A stretch of 64,000 bases of DNA from Scalesia atractyloides. Taxonomy: Eukaryota; Streptophyta; Magnoliopsida; Asterales; Asteraceae. The translations under genes were made by a program, and so were the position numbers. The notes beneath the pieces were generated by a model, which saw only the letters and a program-made list of their open reading frames with translations, did no database searches and was not told the origin of the DNA. The stretch lies in contig CAMTDV010000027.1 of the NCBI GenBank assembly GCA_947069175.1, positions 36,407,369 to 36,471,368 of the forward strand, given 5' to 3'. Each line of letters opens with the position of its first letter. Within the stretch, counting starts at the first letter, position 1. Below are positions 24,533-36,001 of the stretch, one piece after another.

Positions 24533-24969
24533 TATAGGACCCTTAATCCGTATGGATCTTCACAGAATCGTCTATCCAATCTAGAGTGTGGAATCCTCCA
24601 GATCAGATTATCACAGAAATACGGGTAAGAACAACAATCACAATAAACTCGATTTTATTGATTATCTATCACAACGATTACAATCAATATCAATCACTCT
24701 CTCTGAAGTGACTAACTGAACAACCTTAACCCCAATGCAAAACTCTTTTTATATAGAGATAAGTTTGCTACTGGGCTAGGGTTTCACCACATGGGCTGCA
24801 AATTGGTCTAGGCCCAATTCATCTACCACTCCCTATAATGCGGGTCTGGTTTAGCCCAATCACTATAACTAACTATTACAAAACTAAACTCGCTAACTGT
24901 TTATCGTTTTACTAATTACAAGATATCCAAAGACCAAATCTAAGTTGTTGTCACAAATATGCACCAACA
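24533..24969 (-). repeat. E3 5' LTR
   Basis: It is 437 bp and the partner of 15804-16224. The inner terminus reads TATAGG where the partner has TGTAGG. Confidence 0.9.
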
Positions 24970-25540
24970 CATGACAAAGAAATCAATTTAAAAGGTTTTC
25001 AACGAAATAAAGATTTCATAAACTTTATTGAAACAATACCAAAAACAAAGGGGATGGTCTGGGATATGTAAATACCGACATCCTAAATCATACGGCCTTT
25101 GTCAAAGCAAGTTACCAAAATTCTGATAAATTGACATCATAATCTGATACCGAATCTTGTAATCTATGAGTTCTGACAACCTTTGTCTACCATCAAAGTG
25201 TAACATAAAATGAAAAAGGCATAAATTAAGGCAAATATTTTTAGAAAATTCAAAAAGAATTCATCCAAAATTTCAAAAAGTTGCCAACCGTTCATCACAA
25301 TCAACTGAGCCAAAACTCCTTACGAAGAAGATTGCATGTGTGTTGAATTAGTGAAGCTTATTCAACAACATCTCCAAACAATAATCCAATCATTTGTTAA
25401 TGGCTCAGCATTTAACAGAAGTTCTGATGAAAATTCCTCATCAGAAGAAGAAATTTCAAACAAATTTCCATCATAAAAAAGCACCCAAGCAAGTTTGGGT
25501 ACCAAAAATTCTCTAATTTTACCATTTCAGGACCATCATG
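24970..25540 (+). pseudogene. E2 gag, 3' part
   Basis: It resumes the gag frame at CATGACAAAGAAATC directly after E3 and matches E1 5843-6350 nearly base for base. It encodes a lysine/serine-rich C-terminal tail with several stops. Confidence 0.75.
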
Positions 25541-27230
25541 TGCAGCAGATCTAGTACTGTGATTCAGGAAGCTCCAAGCAGATGACTGGGGATAGGAGCT
25601 TACTCAACAATTTTGTTTCTAAGCTAGGAAAATTAGTAAACTTTGAAAATGGAGTAAAGGGGAGAACGTTGGGGGTATGGTTGCATTAAGTATGGATCCT
25701 TGATTGTTGAGAAAGTAGCTTATGTAGAAGGTTTAAATTACAATCTACTACGCTTTGGTTAGTTTTATGACAAAGGTTTCCAAGTAACCTTTTTGCTAGA
25801 AAAATGTTTGCTAGTTTGTTTGGATGACGATAAAATATATTTAAGTGGAAAAAGAATAAGAAAATCCATCTACTAGTTTGATTTGAAAGAAGAAACTGAG
25901 CATCCTCATTTATGTTTATCTTCAAAAGACAACAAAAATAATAGATGGTTATGGCACAAAAGATTAGCCCACTTAAAATTCAAAAATCTAAACCAATTAG
26001 CAAGCAAAGGTTTCGTGAAAGGATTACCTTTCATATCCTCAAAAAAGGATAAAATATGTGAAGCCTGTGAAATGTGAAAATCAAAGAGAGGCTCAAATAA
26101 AAAAATTTCTAAATCTTAAATCACTCAAAACTTAAAAATTTTGCATATGGACCTTTATGGACCTGTAAGCACTGCAAGTTTTTCTGGTAAGAAATATATC
26201 TTAGTAATTGTGGATGACTATTCTAGATATACTTGGGTTGAATTTTTGAGAAAGAAAAGTGAGAATCCAGATCTGATCATAAATTTCATCAGAAAAATTG
26301 AGAATCTTTTAAAATTACCTATCGGAAGAATCAGATCTGAAAATGGAACAGAATTTAAAAATTAATAAATTAAGACCTTCCTAACAAGTAAAGGAATGCT
26401 CCAAGAGTTCCACAACAAAATGGAGTTGTAGAAAGCAGAAATAGAACCTTAGTTGAAGTAGCTAGAACCATATATGCATATGCCAAACTGCCCACTTACT
26501 TTTGGGCAGAAGCTATTGCAAATGCTTGTTTTACTCAAAACGCATCCATACTAAAAAAAGACATCACAAAACACCCTACAACATCATAAATGGAAGGATA
26601 CCAAATATAAAATTTTTGCACAAATTTGGTTGTAGATGTTTTGTATTTAATTATTTTGATAGTTTTGAAAAATTTGACAGAAAAGCAGAAAAGACATTTT
26701 TCTTGGTTATTCATTGTCCTCAAAAGCTTATAGATTCTTTATTTTAAACACAAGGATAATAAGGGAAAGTTTATATGTGTCGTTCGATGACTCATCAGAA
26801 ACAGAAATTTCTGGTGAAATTCTAAAAGATATATTTTTTCTGATCAACAAGAAAATCACAATCATCTTCTTAGTGTCCTAACTAAAGAACTTCTTGAATA
26901 TGATTGGATAAACACAAAAAAACCTATAAATCAATCATATACTAACCCTACAGGAAATGTGGAGGGTTCATCAGAAAATTTGATGAATAGTCATAATTCT
27001 GTAAACTCATTAGAAAATCTGTCTGAACATCAAATTCTGATCCTCTCATTTCAAATGGAGCAACTAATCAGGGGGAAGCTTCACAACCATCAGAACAAAC
27101 AACTACTCACAACAATATTAGATGGATAAAGGGACACTCTCAATCTGACATAATCGAGAATCTAGAAGAAGGTGTTAGAAAAAGATCTACCACAACACAT
27201 GAATGCTTATATGCTGGCTTTCTAAGCATG
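25541..27230 (+). pseudogene. E2 protease and integrase region of pol
   Basis: The protease aspartate is at 25561 (D-S-G-S-S-K, then MTGDRSLLNNF); the tryptophan two residues upstream of it is a TAG stop. The pre-integrase zinc region is at 25883-26077 (RWLWHKRLAHLKFKNLNQLA, ICEACE). The integrase core at 26141-26365 has MDLYGP, VDDYSRYTWVEF and IRSENGTEF, where the second aspartate is changed to glutamate. The rest of the core is frameshifted around 26400-26750. It is non-functional. Confidence 0.85.
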
Positions 27231-28913
27231 GTGGAACCAAAATCTATCTAAGAAGCACTCAATGACTCAGATTGGGTACAAGCAATGCAAGAAGAGCTTG
27301 ACTAGTTTGAAAAGAGTCAAGTATGGAATCTGTTACCTAGACTAACTGACAAGTCTGTCATTGGTTCAAAATGGGTATTTAGAAACAAATATGATGAACA
27401 TAGTACCATAACAAGAAACAAAGCAAGGCTAGTGGTAAAAGGTTATTGTCAACAAGAAGGCATAGACTATGATGAGACCTTTGCATCAGTGACCAGGTTA
27501 GAATCAGTAAGAATATTCCTTGCTTATGCTACATCAAAAGATTTCAAGGTTTATCAAATGGATGTGAAATCAGCATTCTTATACGGTAAGATTGAAGAAG
27601 AAGTATACGTGCATGAACTAGAAGACTTTGTTGACTCTAAATTTCTGAAACATGTTTATAAATTAAACAAAGTCTTGTATGGATTGAAGCAAGCTCTTAG
27701 AGCATGGTATGAAACTCTTTCAAACTTCTTAATCAATTCTGGCTTCACAAAAGGTACGATTGACACTACTCTCTTCCTCAAAACATACAAGGGTCATACT
27801 CAGTTTGTTCAAATCCATGTTGATGACATTATTTTTGGATCAACAAATGAAGAATTTTAAGAGAAGTTTGAAAAATTAATGACCAACCATTTTGAGATGA
27901 GCATGATGGGTGAATTAACATTTTTCTTGGGCTTACAAGTTAAACAAAAAAATGATGCAATATTTTTAAGTCAATCTAAGTATGGAAAACCAATTTTAAG
28001 AAAATATTCACTTGAAAATTGCTCTACCTCAAAAGCACCCATGGCAACAGGCAATAAACTAGATTCTGATCTAGATGGAAAAAGTGTTGATATAAAAACG
28101 AATAGGGGAATGATAGAATCACTATTGTACTTAACAACAAGTAGACCAGATATTATGTTTGCAACATGCTTTCTGACAAAATACCAATGAAATCCTAAAG
28201 AGTCTCACCTAAAAGCTGTAAAAAGGGTTTTTAAATATCTAAAAGGCACATGAGACCTTGGTTTATGGTATCCTAAAGATGCTAGTTTAGAACTAATTGC
28301 ATACACAGATGCAGATCATGCAGGATGCAAATTTGAAAGGAAAAGTACATCTAGAGATTGTCAATTACTGGGAGACAAATTGGTCTGTTGGGCTAGCAAG
28401 AAACAAAATTGTGTATCGACATCAACAGCTAAATTAGAATATGTGGCAGAAGCAAGCTGTTGTTCACAAGTACTATGGATGCAAACTCAGCTAAGAGACT
28501 ATGGAGTGAGTCTGACAAGGATCCCTATTCTGTGTGATTCAAATAGTGCAATTGACATAACAAAAAATCCAGTGAATCTCTCAAGAACTAAACACATTGA
28601 TGTCAGGTATCACTTTATCAAAGACCATGTGGAAAAAGGTAATATAGAAATGTATTTTGTTCCAACAGAGATGCAAATTGCTGACATTTTCACAAAACCT
28701 CTTGATGGAAAGAGACACAATTTTCTAGTCAGTAAATTAGGTATTATCAACATGAGATATGAAGAAACTTCAGAAAAAGATCTGCCACAAGAGAAAAATA
28801 ATGGATCTTCAGAAAATGATCAGGATTTTGACAGAAGATTCATCAAAAACTGCATAATTTCACCAGAAATTCTGGTGATTTATCAGATTTATCAAAATCA
28901 AGAGAAAATCTGA
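27231..28913 (+). pseudogene. E2 reverse transcriptase and RNase H region of pol
   Basis: RT: 27432-27860 reads KGYCQQEGIDYDETFA, MDVKSAFLYG and LYGLKQALRAWYE, with the intact catalytic VDD at 27819-27827. After one stop, 27879-28190 continues (MGELTFFLGLQVKQ). RNase H: 28380-28780 has CWASKKQN, ILCDSNSAIDITKNPV, RTKHIDVRYHFIKDHV and IADIFTKPLDGKRH. The TESE motif is altered to AKLE. This is the best preserved pol of the E1/E2 family in the window, with only a handful of stops. Confidence 0.9.
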
Positions 28914-29313
28914 TGCAAGCTGTCATCATTATCATCTTTTCCAAATAAGATACATACATGCACATCATCAGCACTACATACATAAATATATTTATTCTTT
29001 CAAAGCATTTTTATTTTATTTTTATACATATTTATTATTACAAAATTCAAAAAAAATTTTGCTAAACCTCTTAGGCTTATAGTTCTTCACGTCAAAAAGT
29101 TAAAATTCTGAACAAAAATTCAATGCAAACACACACCCTCTGCTAATCTTCAATGCTTACTTATCCATGCTAAATATTGAATGAGAAGAAAGTTTTATCT
29201 CACATTATTCTTTTTGCTTCCGACAAAAATCTTTGGCAATAAAGGATATTGGAGATAGAGAAAAGAAATCTTAGTTGGTAAATGTGACTTATGGTGAAAC
29301 TGTCACTTTCACT

Positions 29314-29323
29314 TATATATAAC
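29314..29323 (+). promoter_or_regulatory. Candidate TATA box of E2 accessory ORF-A
   Basis: TATATATAAC lies 110 bp before the ATG at 29424 and is conserved with E1 10186-10195. The downstream leader contains AAACCCTAA-type words. Confidence 0.5.
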
Positions 29324-29423
29324 TACCACTTAGAGATCAACTTTATCTCATCTGTCATTGTCTTCTCCTTCTTCTTCCCTTGTTCAGAAACCCTAAAACC
29401 TTCTTGTCTTTCAAACCCTAACG

Positions 29424-30150
29424 ATGGCTCAACTTGACTTTTACTTTTCCCACTTCCACACCATCTCACTCACCATATGAGGGTCTGATGGAACCTTGAC
29501 GGACCAGCATAGGAAGGATGTGACGTCATTCTCTCCATGATGATGCATAGCCCTCTCGCATATGCGCTGTCTGCATACATCACCTTCAACGAAAGAGGTA
29601 CCAACATCAGGAGTCAAGTGATGGGAATTGACATTGTCCTAACCGAAGAAATCATAAGAGAGGTTCTTCACCTCAATGATAACAATGACGTCAAGACCTT
29701 CATTCGCGAGGTACTGAATACCACCTTAACCGAGATGGGATACTACACAGAGAACCATGCAAGAGGGATCTGCAAGTCCAGATTCATCCAACCATAGTAG
29801 TTCCTGGTCCCCAGCTTGGAGTATGCTTCTCTAGAAAGTATTCAAACTTTCATGAAGTCTCACACAAGTTGATGGAGGTTGTACATGCAGTGGTGCAAGA
29901 GCTCCCATATAATTTCTCTCAGTATTTGTTGAAAGATTTTGTGAGTAACTTACACTCTCCCAAACCATTCCTAATATATCCTCGTTTCTTAATAATCACT
30001 TTGCAATTGGACTTTGGAGGAGTCCCCAACTGGTACCCCGGAGCTCAGGTGGTCCTTTAAGAAGATATATTCACAATGCCAGCCTGACGCCCACTGCCAA
30101 CCATTCCGGACATATGACCTTCTTATGGTTTTTTGCTAGACTTATTTTGA
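29424..30150 (+). pseudogene. E2 accessory ORF-A (unknown function)
   Basis: It is homologous to E1 10293-11088. Readable pieces are 29537-29797 (SPLAYALSAYITF, SQVMGIDIVLTEEIIREVL, EMGYYTENHARGI) and 29869-30060 (VVQELPYNFSQYL, FLIYPRF, FGGVPNWY). A few stops and frame changes are present. No membrane segment or known enzyme motif was recognised. The predicted intact length is about 240 codons. Confidence 0.65.
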
Positions 30151-31050
30151 TTAGTTTTTTTTTCTTCTTTTTCCGTAAGTTTTCCTTTCTTTTCTAGTAA
30201 TGTAGTTGTAAAATATTTTATCTATACATTTAACTTTTGTTAAAATGAGGGAAAGGGTAACAAGAGACAAAGTTAGATCTATTAGAACTAAGGATCCTCA
30301 CCACAAAATCTGAAAAAAATGAGTCTATTCTGATGCAAATCTTGTAAAGTATTGAAAATTCTAATGAAGTCATCTTGACTGAAGTATGATACTTAGTCAA
30401 AAAAAACCACAAGTTTTACCTTAGATCTGATGAAAGATTTGACATCAAAATATACAATGGATCCCTGTTCATAGAGTCAAAACCCATGAATTTTTGTGTT
30501 CACATTAATAGGGGTTAAACCTTCTTTTCTAAAAGTAAGTCAATATTTTAAGGAAAAGGAAAGGAACTCTCCAAGATAACAAATTGTAAGTATTTTCTGA
30601 TACTCTACTTTTCCCCTCATCCCAAAAAAACTGGCACTATTTCCAGGGGAACTTTCATTTCTGATGACTTTTTTGATACAAATCATGACTAGAAATTCAA
30701 GTTTTTTTTACATCAGAAAATTGGACAATTTTCTGATGATATCATCAGATTAAATTTTGCCTTCAAAAAGGGGGAAGAATGTTAGACACCAGAAGAGAAT
30801 ATTACTGGACATTATCTCTGCAAAAGGATCCTACAAGAGGTAAAAGGTATAACTTGGCCGTTAGTATTCACCTATCAAAGTTTATCTTCAATCTATTTTA
30901 AAAGGATATATCAAAAGGAAATTGGAGATACAAAAAATTGGGGATATATCGAAAGTTTCTAAAAACGATTCGGATAAAGTTAAAAACATCATTAACTTGT
31001 CATTAACCAACTTAAATACTAACCACCCACGATCTCTGTCCCACAAACCC
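30151..31050 (+). other. E2 spacer between accessory ORFs with an internal polypurine/TGTTAG junction
   Basis: It is non-coding. Near 30766-30790 it reads AAAAAGGGGGAAG, then AATGTTAGACACC, which resembles the polypurine-tract/LTR-start junction at 34506-34525. The E1 equivalent is near 11706. AT-rich sequence then runs to the ORF-B TATA box. Confidence 0.5.
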
Positions 31051-31058
31051 TATATATA
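31051..31058 (+). promoter_or_regulatory. Candidate TATA box of E2 accessory ORF-B
   Basis: TATATATA lies 102 bp before the ATG at 31153. The E1 counterpart is TATAAATA at 11999. Confidence 0.5.
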
Positions 31059-31152
31059 CACGATTCAAAAGGAAGAGATAATGACCTGCAACCTCCAATC
31101 TTACAAAAACCTAAAAACCCTACAATTTTTGAAAGACACAATTCAATTCACA

Positions 31153-34100
31153 ATGGCCGCACCAAACCTCGTCAACCTCAACATCCCAACTGTTGAACAC
31201 TATGTTCCATTCATCAAGGAAGATGATTTCTTACCAATGAAAGAAAAAAACCCGCTGGTGAACACCAACCACGAAGAATACGATGAAAAATGTCAGATTT
31301 TGGTTGAATTCTTGCTAAAGAGCCCTATTGCCCAAGCCTTGACCAACCAAAGAGGTACCTGAAAGTACTTTACAACAGCTTGTTAATACACTTGAAGCAA
31401 CCGGTGAGAATGTAGTCATAGCTCATCTCCAGGGAAACACCTTTGTCACCATAACTCCACAAAAAATCAAGGAGTGCTTGGAACTTCCAATTCATGAGGG
31501 CTACATTGAATCGCCTAAGAAGGAGGTTCTGATGGACCAGCAAACTGATTTGATAGGATATGCTAAGAGGGTTTCAAAGATTGGTGAATTTAAAAGGAAC
31601 GAGTTGCCTTCCTTTTGGCATGTGATGATGGAAATCTTAACCAGGTGCCTAACTTCAAAGATTGGGGGCACTAATCAAATCAACTTAACAGTTCTTACAG
31701 TCATGTATGGACTTATTACTAGGTCCAACATTGATTACGGAATAGAAGTCTTCAATCTGATGAAGAGAACTGTACTGACCAAATCTATTAGAATTGGCTC
31801 TCATCTGCCCTTTCCCAGATTCTGGTTAATCATAATTGCTGGAACATTTGTAGAATGGAATGTTGAATTTCCTGCATCATAATATATCTGGAATCATCTG
31901 TCATAAAACCCTGGTGTGCAACATTAGCCTGGAAGTCCAATAGAGATGTACCTGATCTACCAGAAAGTATGATGAACCCATAGTTGAAGATTCACCCTAC
32001 ACAACATGCAGCAATTCTAAATAGAAGAATAGAACATGTTGAAGTTTATGAGAGCAGCTCTTCACCAAAATATGATGATCAAGGATCAAGCTGATGAAGA
32101 AGAGGATATTTAGCATCAGAACATCAGGCTTTCACTAGAACCAATGGAGGTTGATCAATAGATGGTGCAGAATCTTGAAGTAATACAACATCATGCTGAA
32201 ACCTCATATATGGCAAATTCAGGTGCTCAAACTAATCCTGATTTATTTACTATTAGAAATTCAACAAATTCTAACTTAGGAATCTATTAGAGGAGATTAT
32301 GTGATGATGTTTAGAAACAAAACAACAAATGAAGAGATTTGTAGTAGTTCCAAAGGTCCTGTCTCCAAATCATTAAATGAGGAGGAGATTGAGACATCAA
32401 TAGGTGGAGACCAGCTTGCTGATCAAGGAAACCTGGGTGAGAAAAATGAGGTTTTCTCTAAAATTCACAGAGAATAATTCTCAAGAATGGTTCAAGGACG
32501 TAAATAAATCTAGGATGTAAATAGGTTTCACAGTTTTAGGAAAGGTGTGCAAGATTGGTCTTTTGACCAACCTGACCCTTTAACAACAACGGCTAGTGTG
32601 CCTTCTGATGGTTTGAAAGAGGGAACATATGTTGTTCCACCATTGCCCACTGAACCAATCATCTGACAAGAACAACTTGATCATATGCTAGACAATGTCA
32701 TCTAGGTTTGTGCAGATAAGTCTCCTGTTGAAGCAAAGCTGGATGTACTAATAGAAGAAGTGAGAAGCAAGAAGTCTGATATGAAGGTTCTGTCAGAATC
32801 AGTTGAAACCATCAGATAGCAAATAGAAAAGAATACTGAAGTCTTGCAGAACATACAACAATTTGAGAAAACACTAGACAGTAGTTGACTTGCAACAGAT
32901 CTTAAGAAAATGTTTGAAGAAATAAAAGACATCAAGACAAGGGTGAAGGAAGTTGTGGAAACAAGAGATTCCACAAGTTCTGGTAAAATGCTGGAGGAAA
33001 TTCACAGCTTGAGAGCCAGGAACAACAGCCTAATGGATGCTCTTGAAAAGTTGGTAAATGAATGGGCTACACATCAAAAACATAATGAAGAAGAGTTCAA
33101 AAGAGTGCATGAAGAAGAAAAGAAAAATGCTCCGCTGATGAGTGATGTACAATCACTTGTGACGAGGCTGCAGATCAATGTTGCCAGACTAGCAAACATT
33201 GATGTTCATAAACTTAGAACCCCCATTCAACCCTCACAACATAAAGAACCGGAAGTCACGAAGAAAATAAAACCATCAAACCTTTCAGTCAAACTGGGTC
33301 TACACCTATAGGCCCCCACTGCCAGTCTCAAGAACTGAAATGATAAAAAGAATTAAAGCAACTCCTATTACAATCTCCAATCTATCTTCAAGAGGCACAC
33401 AACAAGAACAACCTAAAAGAATATCATCCGGTGAAACAACCTTTAGTGAACAGTTGAACCAGGCAGAAAAGAGAAAATGGTAAGACTCTGCCACTTCTTC
33501 AAAGAGAACAAAGATTGTGACCAGAATAGATACCATGATATTTCCTGAATACCACTTGAAATATTTTTACTAGAATTATGAGAAAGACATGCTGGATAAA
33601 CCTCTCAGCCCCATAAGCAGAATGGTAAAAGAAGAAAAGGTAAAAAGAAGAGAAGACAGTCTTCACAAACCTCATACAAATCCAGTGGTCAAAGTACTCA
33701 AGGTGGATATCCATATTATTGCATGGAAATAGTGGGAATTCATGAGTAAAACAAATACACTCTGATTAGATTGAATGGTAGTCAAACAACAGTGGTGGAT
33801 AATGATCTGGCTGATGAACTTCATCTTGTGGATTTAATGAAGCTGAAGCAAAATTATGATCAAGAGACAGGAATACAAAGATCATCAGAAGGGCTCTTCA
33901 CAACACGAAAGAGGTAGGAAAGAAAATGTTCACAATGGTAGCCCTAGCTGATTTTGATCTTTGCATTACCTTTGATTATATGTTAAGCAAGAAAGTACAA
34001 GTACCTCCTCTTGATAGATCTATTCCAGCTGAACTTGAGCAAGAAGCCAGAACAGGAGTCATCTTTGAAAAACCTGAAATGTTTGTTGTTTTCAGGAATC

Positions 34101-34380
34101 ATGAAGATAAAAAGGCACTGTTCAGAGTTGATGAAATATGCAGGTATTCAAACCAGATCCTCACTTATATTAAAGATTGCATGAACAAGAAACATGAGTA
34201 ACTCAAGGCTAAAGATCAAAACAAGGAGGGTTGAGGAAAGAAATAGAAGACATCATAAATGAATGGATCACAACAAGAGGTTGGTATAAAGACATGTACA
34301 GAGTATGCTACAAGATGATCGGCCGCAATAAAAAGCCGAAAGGAGGAGATCTTTACAAAAGTAACTTGAAGATTGCATGA
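31153..34380 (+). pseudogene. E2 accessory ORF-B (about 1,075 codons, unknown function)
   Basis: It starts CACAATGGCC, product MAAPNLVNLNIPTVEHY. Order: an N-terminal globular region (31153-31362 and 31478-31882; EFLLKSPIAQALTNQ, ITPQKIKECLELP, LITRSNIDYGIEVFNLM, FPRFWLIII); a poorly conserved middle; a heptad-rich coiled coil (about 32860-33200; SLRARNNSLMDALEKLV); and a conserved C-terminal region (33926-34380; ADFDLCITFDYMLSKKVQV, DKKALFRVDEICRYSNQ), stop TGA at 34378-34380. The same ends are seen in E1 (stop 38904-38906). Several stops and frameshifts are present. The coiled coil suggests oligomerisation; the role is unknown. Confidence 0.7.
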
Positions 34381-34505
34381 AAAACAATTTTATTTCTGTT
34401 ATTCTATTTTGTTTGTAACAATGTTTGTCTACAACTTGAATTTTGATGTTTTGAAGTTTTTTAAGTTTGTTCTTTGTTTGGTGATGTTATTTTACTTACA
34501 ATACC

Positions 34506-34517
34506 AGGGGGGAAAAT
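34506..34517 (+). promoter_or_regulatory. E2 polypurine tract
   Basis: AGGGGGGAAAAT lies directly before the 3' LTR start TGTTAGG at 34518. Confidence 0.85.
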
Positions 34518-35260
34518 TGTTAGGGAACTTTTATGTAAGTATTGAAGAAACTATGATCAAACTGATCATGTGCTGAAGATATTATCATGAAGGTCAAACA
34601 GAAAAAAGATACAAGAAATCAGGAGAAAGGATATACATCTTCAACACTCATCATAAATTAATCACAAGCATAAAAAGATGATTAGAAAAGATCATTCTAA
34701 TGGATATGATGATATTTCTGATGAATATCATCAGAATCTGATGAACTCTGATCATCAGAAAATCTGGTGATCTGTTACAGATTTTCTAATGAGCTGGCCA
34801 TCAATACTTCTGATGAGCCAACTTGTCTAAGAGATAAGGCTCTGCATATTTGTAAAGTAGCAAGTTGGCCTTAGTAGTTTCAATGAATATGCTAAAAAGC
34901 TACTTTATGAAGGGCAAGTGCATGAATAAACAACTATTTATTCATGCTTAAAACTCTCTATAAATAGAGAAGTAAATCATCGAAGGATAATGAGTTAAAC
35001 CTAGCATTTAATACATACAACAAAACTCCATTACCCTTTCACCATGATATTATCAAAGCATTCGTTTGTAATAGTCAATAATCTCATAGTCACCTTGTAA
35101 ACCATTTTGTTGCAAAGTGATATAACTTGAAAATTATGTAAGTTGCCTTTCTTGAAAGTTCGATTTCTATTTCAGCACATTATTTTCACATTTGTTAAAA
35201 GCACATTATAAACTTGAAAATTATGTAAGTTAAAGGAGCATTGTTTATCTGGGATCAACA
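34518..35260 (+). repeat. E2 3' LTR
   Basis: It is the partner of 13604-14308. It is longer because of an internal duplication near the right end (AAACTTGAAAATTATGTAAGTT occurs at about 35118 and again at about 35210) and the U3 segment missing from the 5' LTR. A TATA box CTATAAATAGAG lies near 34958. Confidence 0.9.
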
Positions 35261-35265
35261 AGAAG

Positions 35266-36001
35266 ATTCTGTCAGATTCTGTGAAAGCCATCAGAAGCCA
35301 AACAGAAAAGAACACCGAAACTCTGAAGAACATGCAACAATTAGAAAAAGTACCATACAGCAGCAAACTAGCAGCAAACTTGCAGCAGATTTCAAAAAGA
35401 TGTTTGAAGAAATAAAAGATGTCAAAGCAAAGATGAAGGAAGTTGTGGAAACAAGAGATTCCACAAATTCTGGTAAAATTTTGGAGGAGATTAAAAGTTT
35501 AAGAGCCAGAAACAACATCCTAATAGATGCTCTTGAAAAACTAGTAAGAGAATGCTCTGCACAAAAGAAACAGAATTTAGAAGAATTTAAAAAGGTGCAT
35601 GAAGAAGAAAAGAAGAATGCTCAACTTATGAGTGATATACAATCACTTGTGAAGAGGTTGCAATTCAATGTTGCTAGACTGGCAAACATTGACATCCATG
35701 TGCTGAGAACTCCCATTCCCAAAGAAGCCTCACAACAGAAAGAATCAGAAATCATCAAGCAAACACAAACAAAACAGCTACCCTCTCAGTCAATCATGGA
35801 CTACACCAATAGAGCCCCCACCACCAATGTCAAGGACTGATATGATCAAAAGATTTGAAGCCACTCCTGCTGCAATCTCCAATCTGAGCAACATTTCTTC
35901 AAGAGATACACAACAGAAACACCAAAAAGAACCTAATCTGGATAGACAGGTTTTAGTGACTAACTAAACCAGTCAGAGAAGAGAAAATTGCAAGACTCTG
36001 C
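35266..36001 (+). pseudogene. E1 accessory ORF-B, middle part (coiled coil)
   Basis: It continues the frame broken at 13603. The 35241-35840 reading frame has a long heptad-rich region homologous to E2 32860-33250 (MFEEIKDVKAKMKEVVETRD, SLRARNNILIDALEKLV, SDIQSLVKRLQFNVARLA). The first bases of that frame lie in the E2 LTR and are not part of the gene. It is cut at 36001 by the solo LTR. Confidence 0.75.

Larger units (their letters stand above)
15804..24969 (-). mobile_element. E3: copia retrotransposon on the minus strand nested in E2 gag
   Basis: The left end TGTAGG is at 15804 and the right end CACCAACA at 24969. The duplication is CATTA (15799-15803) and CATGA (24970-24974). The intact sister sequence of the target is at 5841-5855 in E1 (TTCATGACAAAG). 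Length is about 9.2 kb. The family is different from E1/E2: LTRs are about 0.43 kb, the gag starts MSNMSNLNE and has two zinc knuckles, and no accessory ORF follows pol. All genes are degraded, although RT keeps YVDD. Confidence 0.9.
13604..35260 (+). mobile_element. E2: copia retrotransposon of the same family nested in E1
   Basis: It starts TGTTAGGAAAC at 13604 and ends GGATCAACA at 35260, with duplication TGAAG (13599-13603) and AGAAG (35261-35265, one mismatch). Removing E2 restores continuity with the E2-internal homologue near 32775-32800, which shows that the target was ORF-B of a sister copy. The own sequence is 13604-15803 and 24970-35260, about 12.5 kb. Structure is as in E1. The RT keeps VDD and the gag knuckle is intact, but stops occur in every gene. 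The two LTRs differ by roughly a tenth, by eye. Confidence 0.9.
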
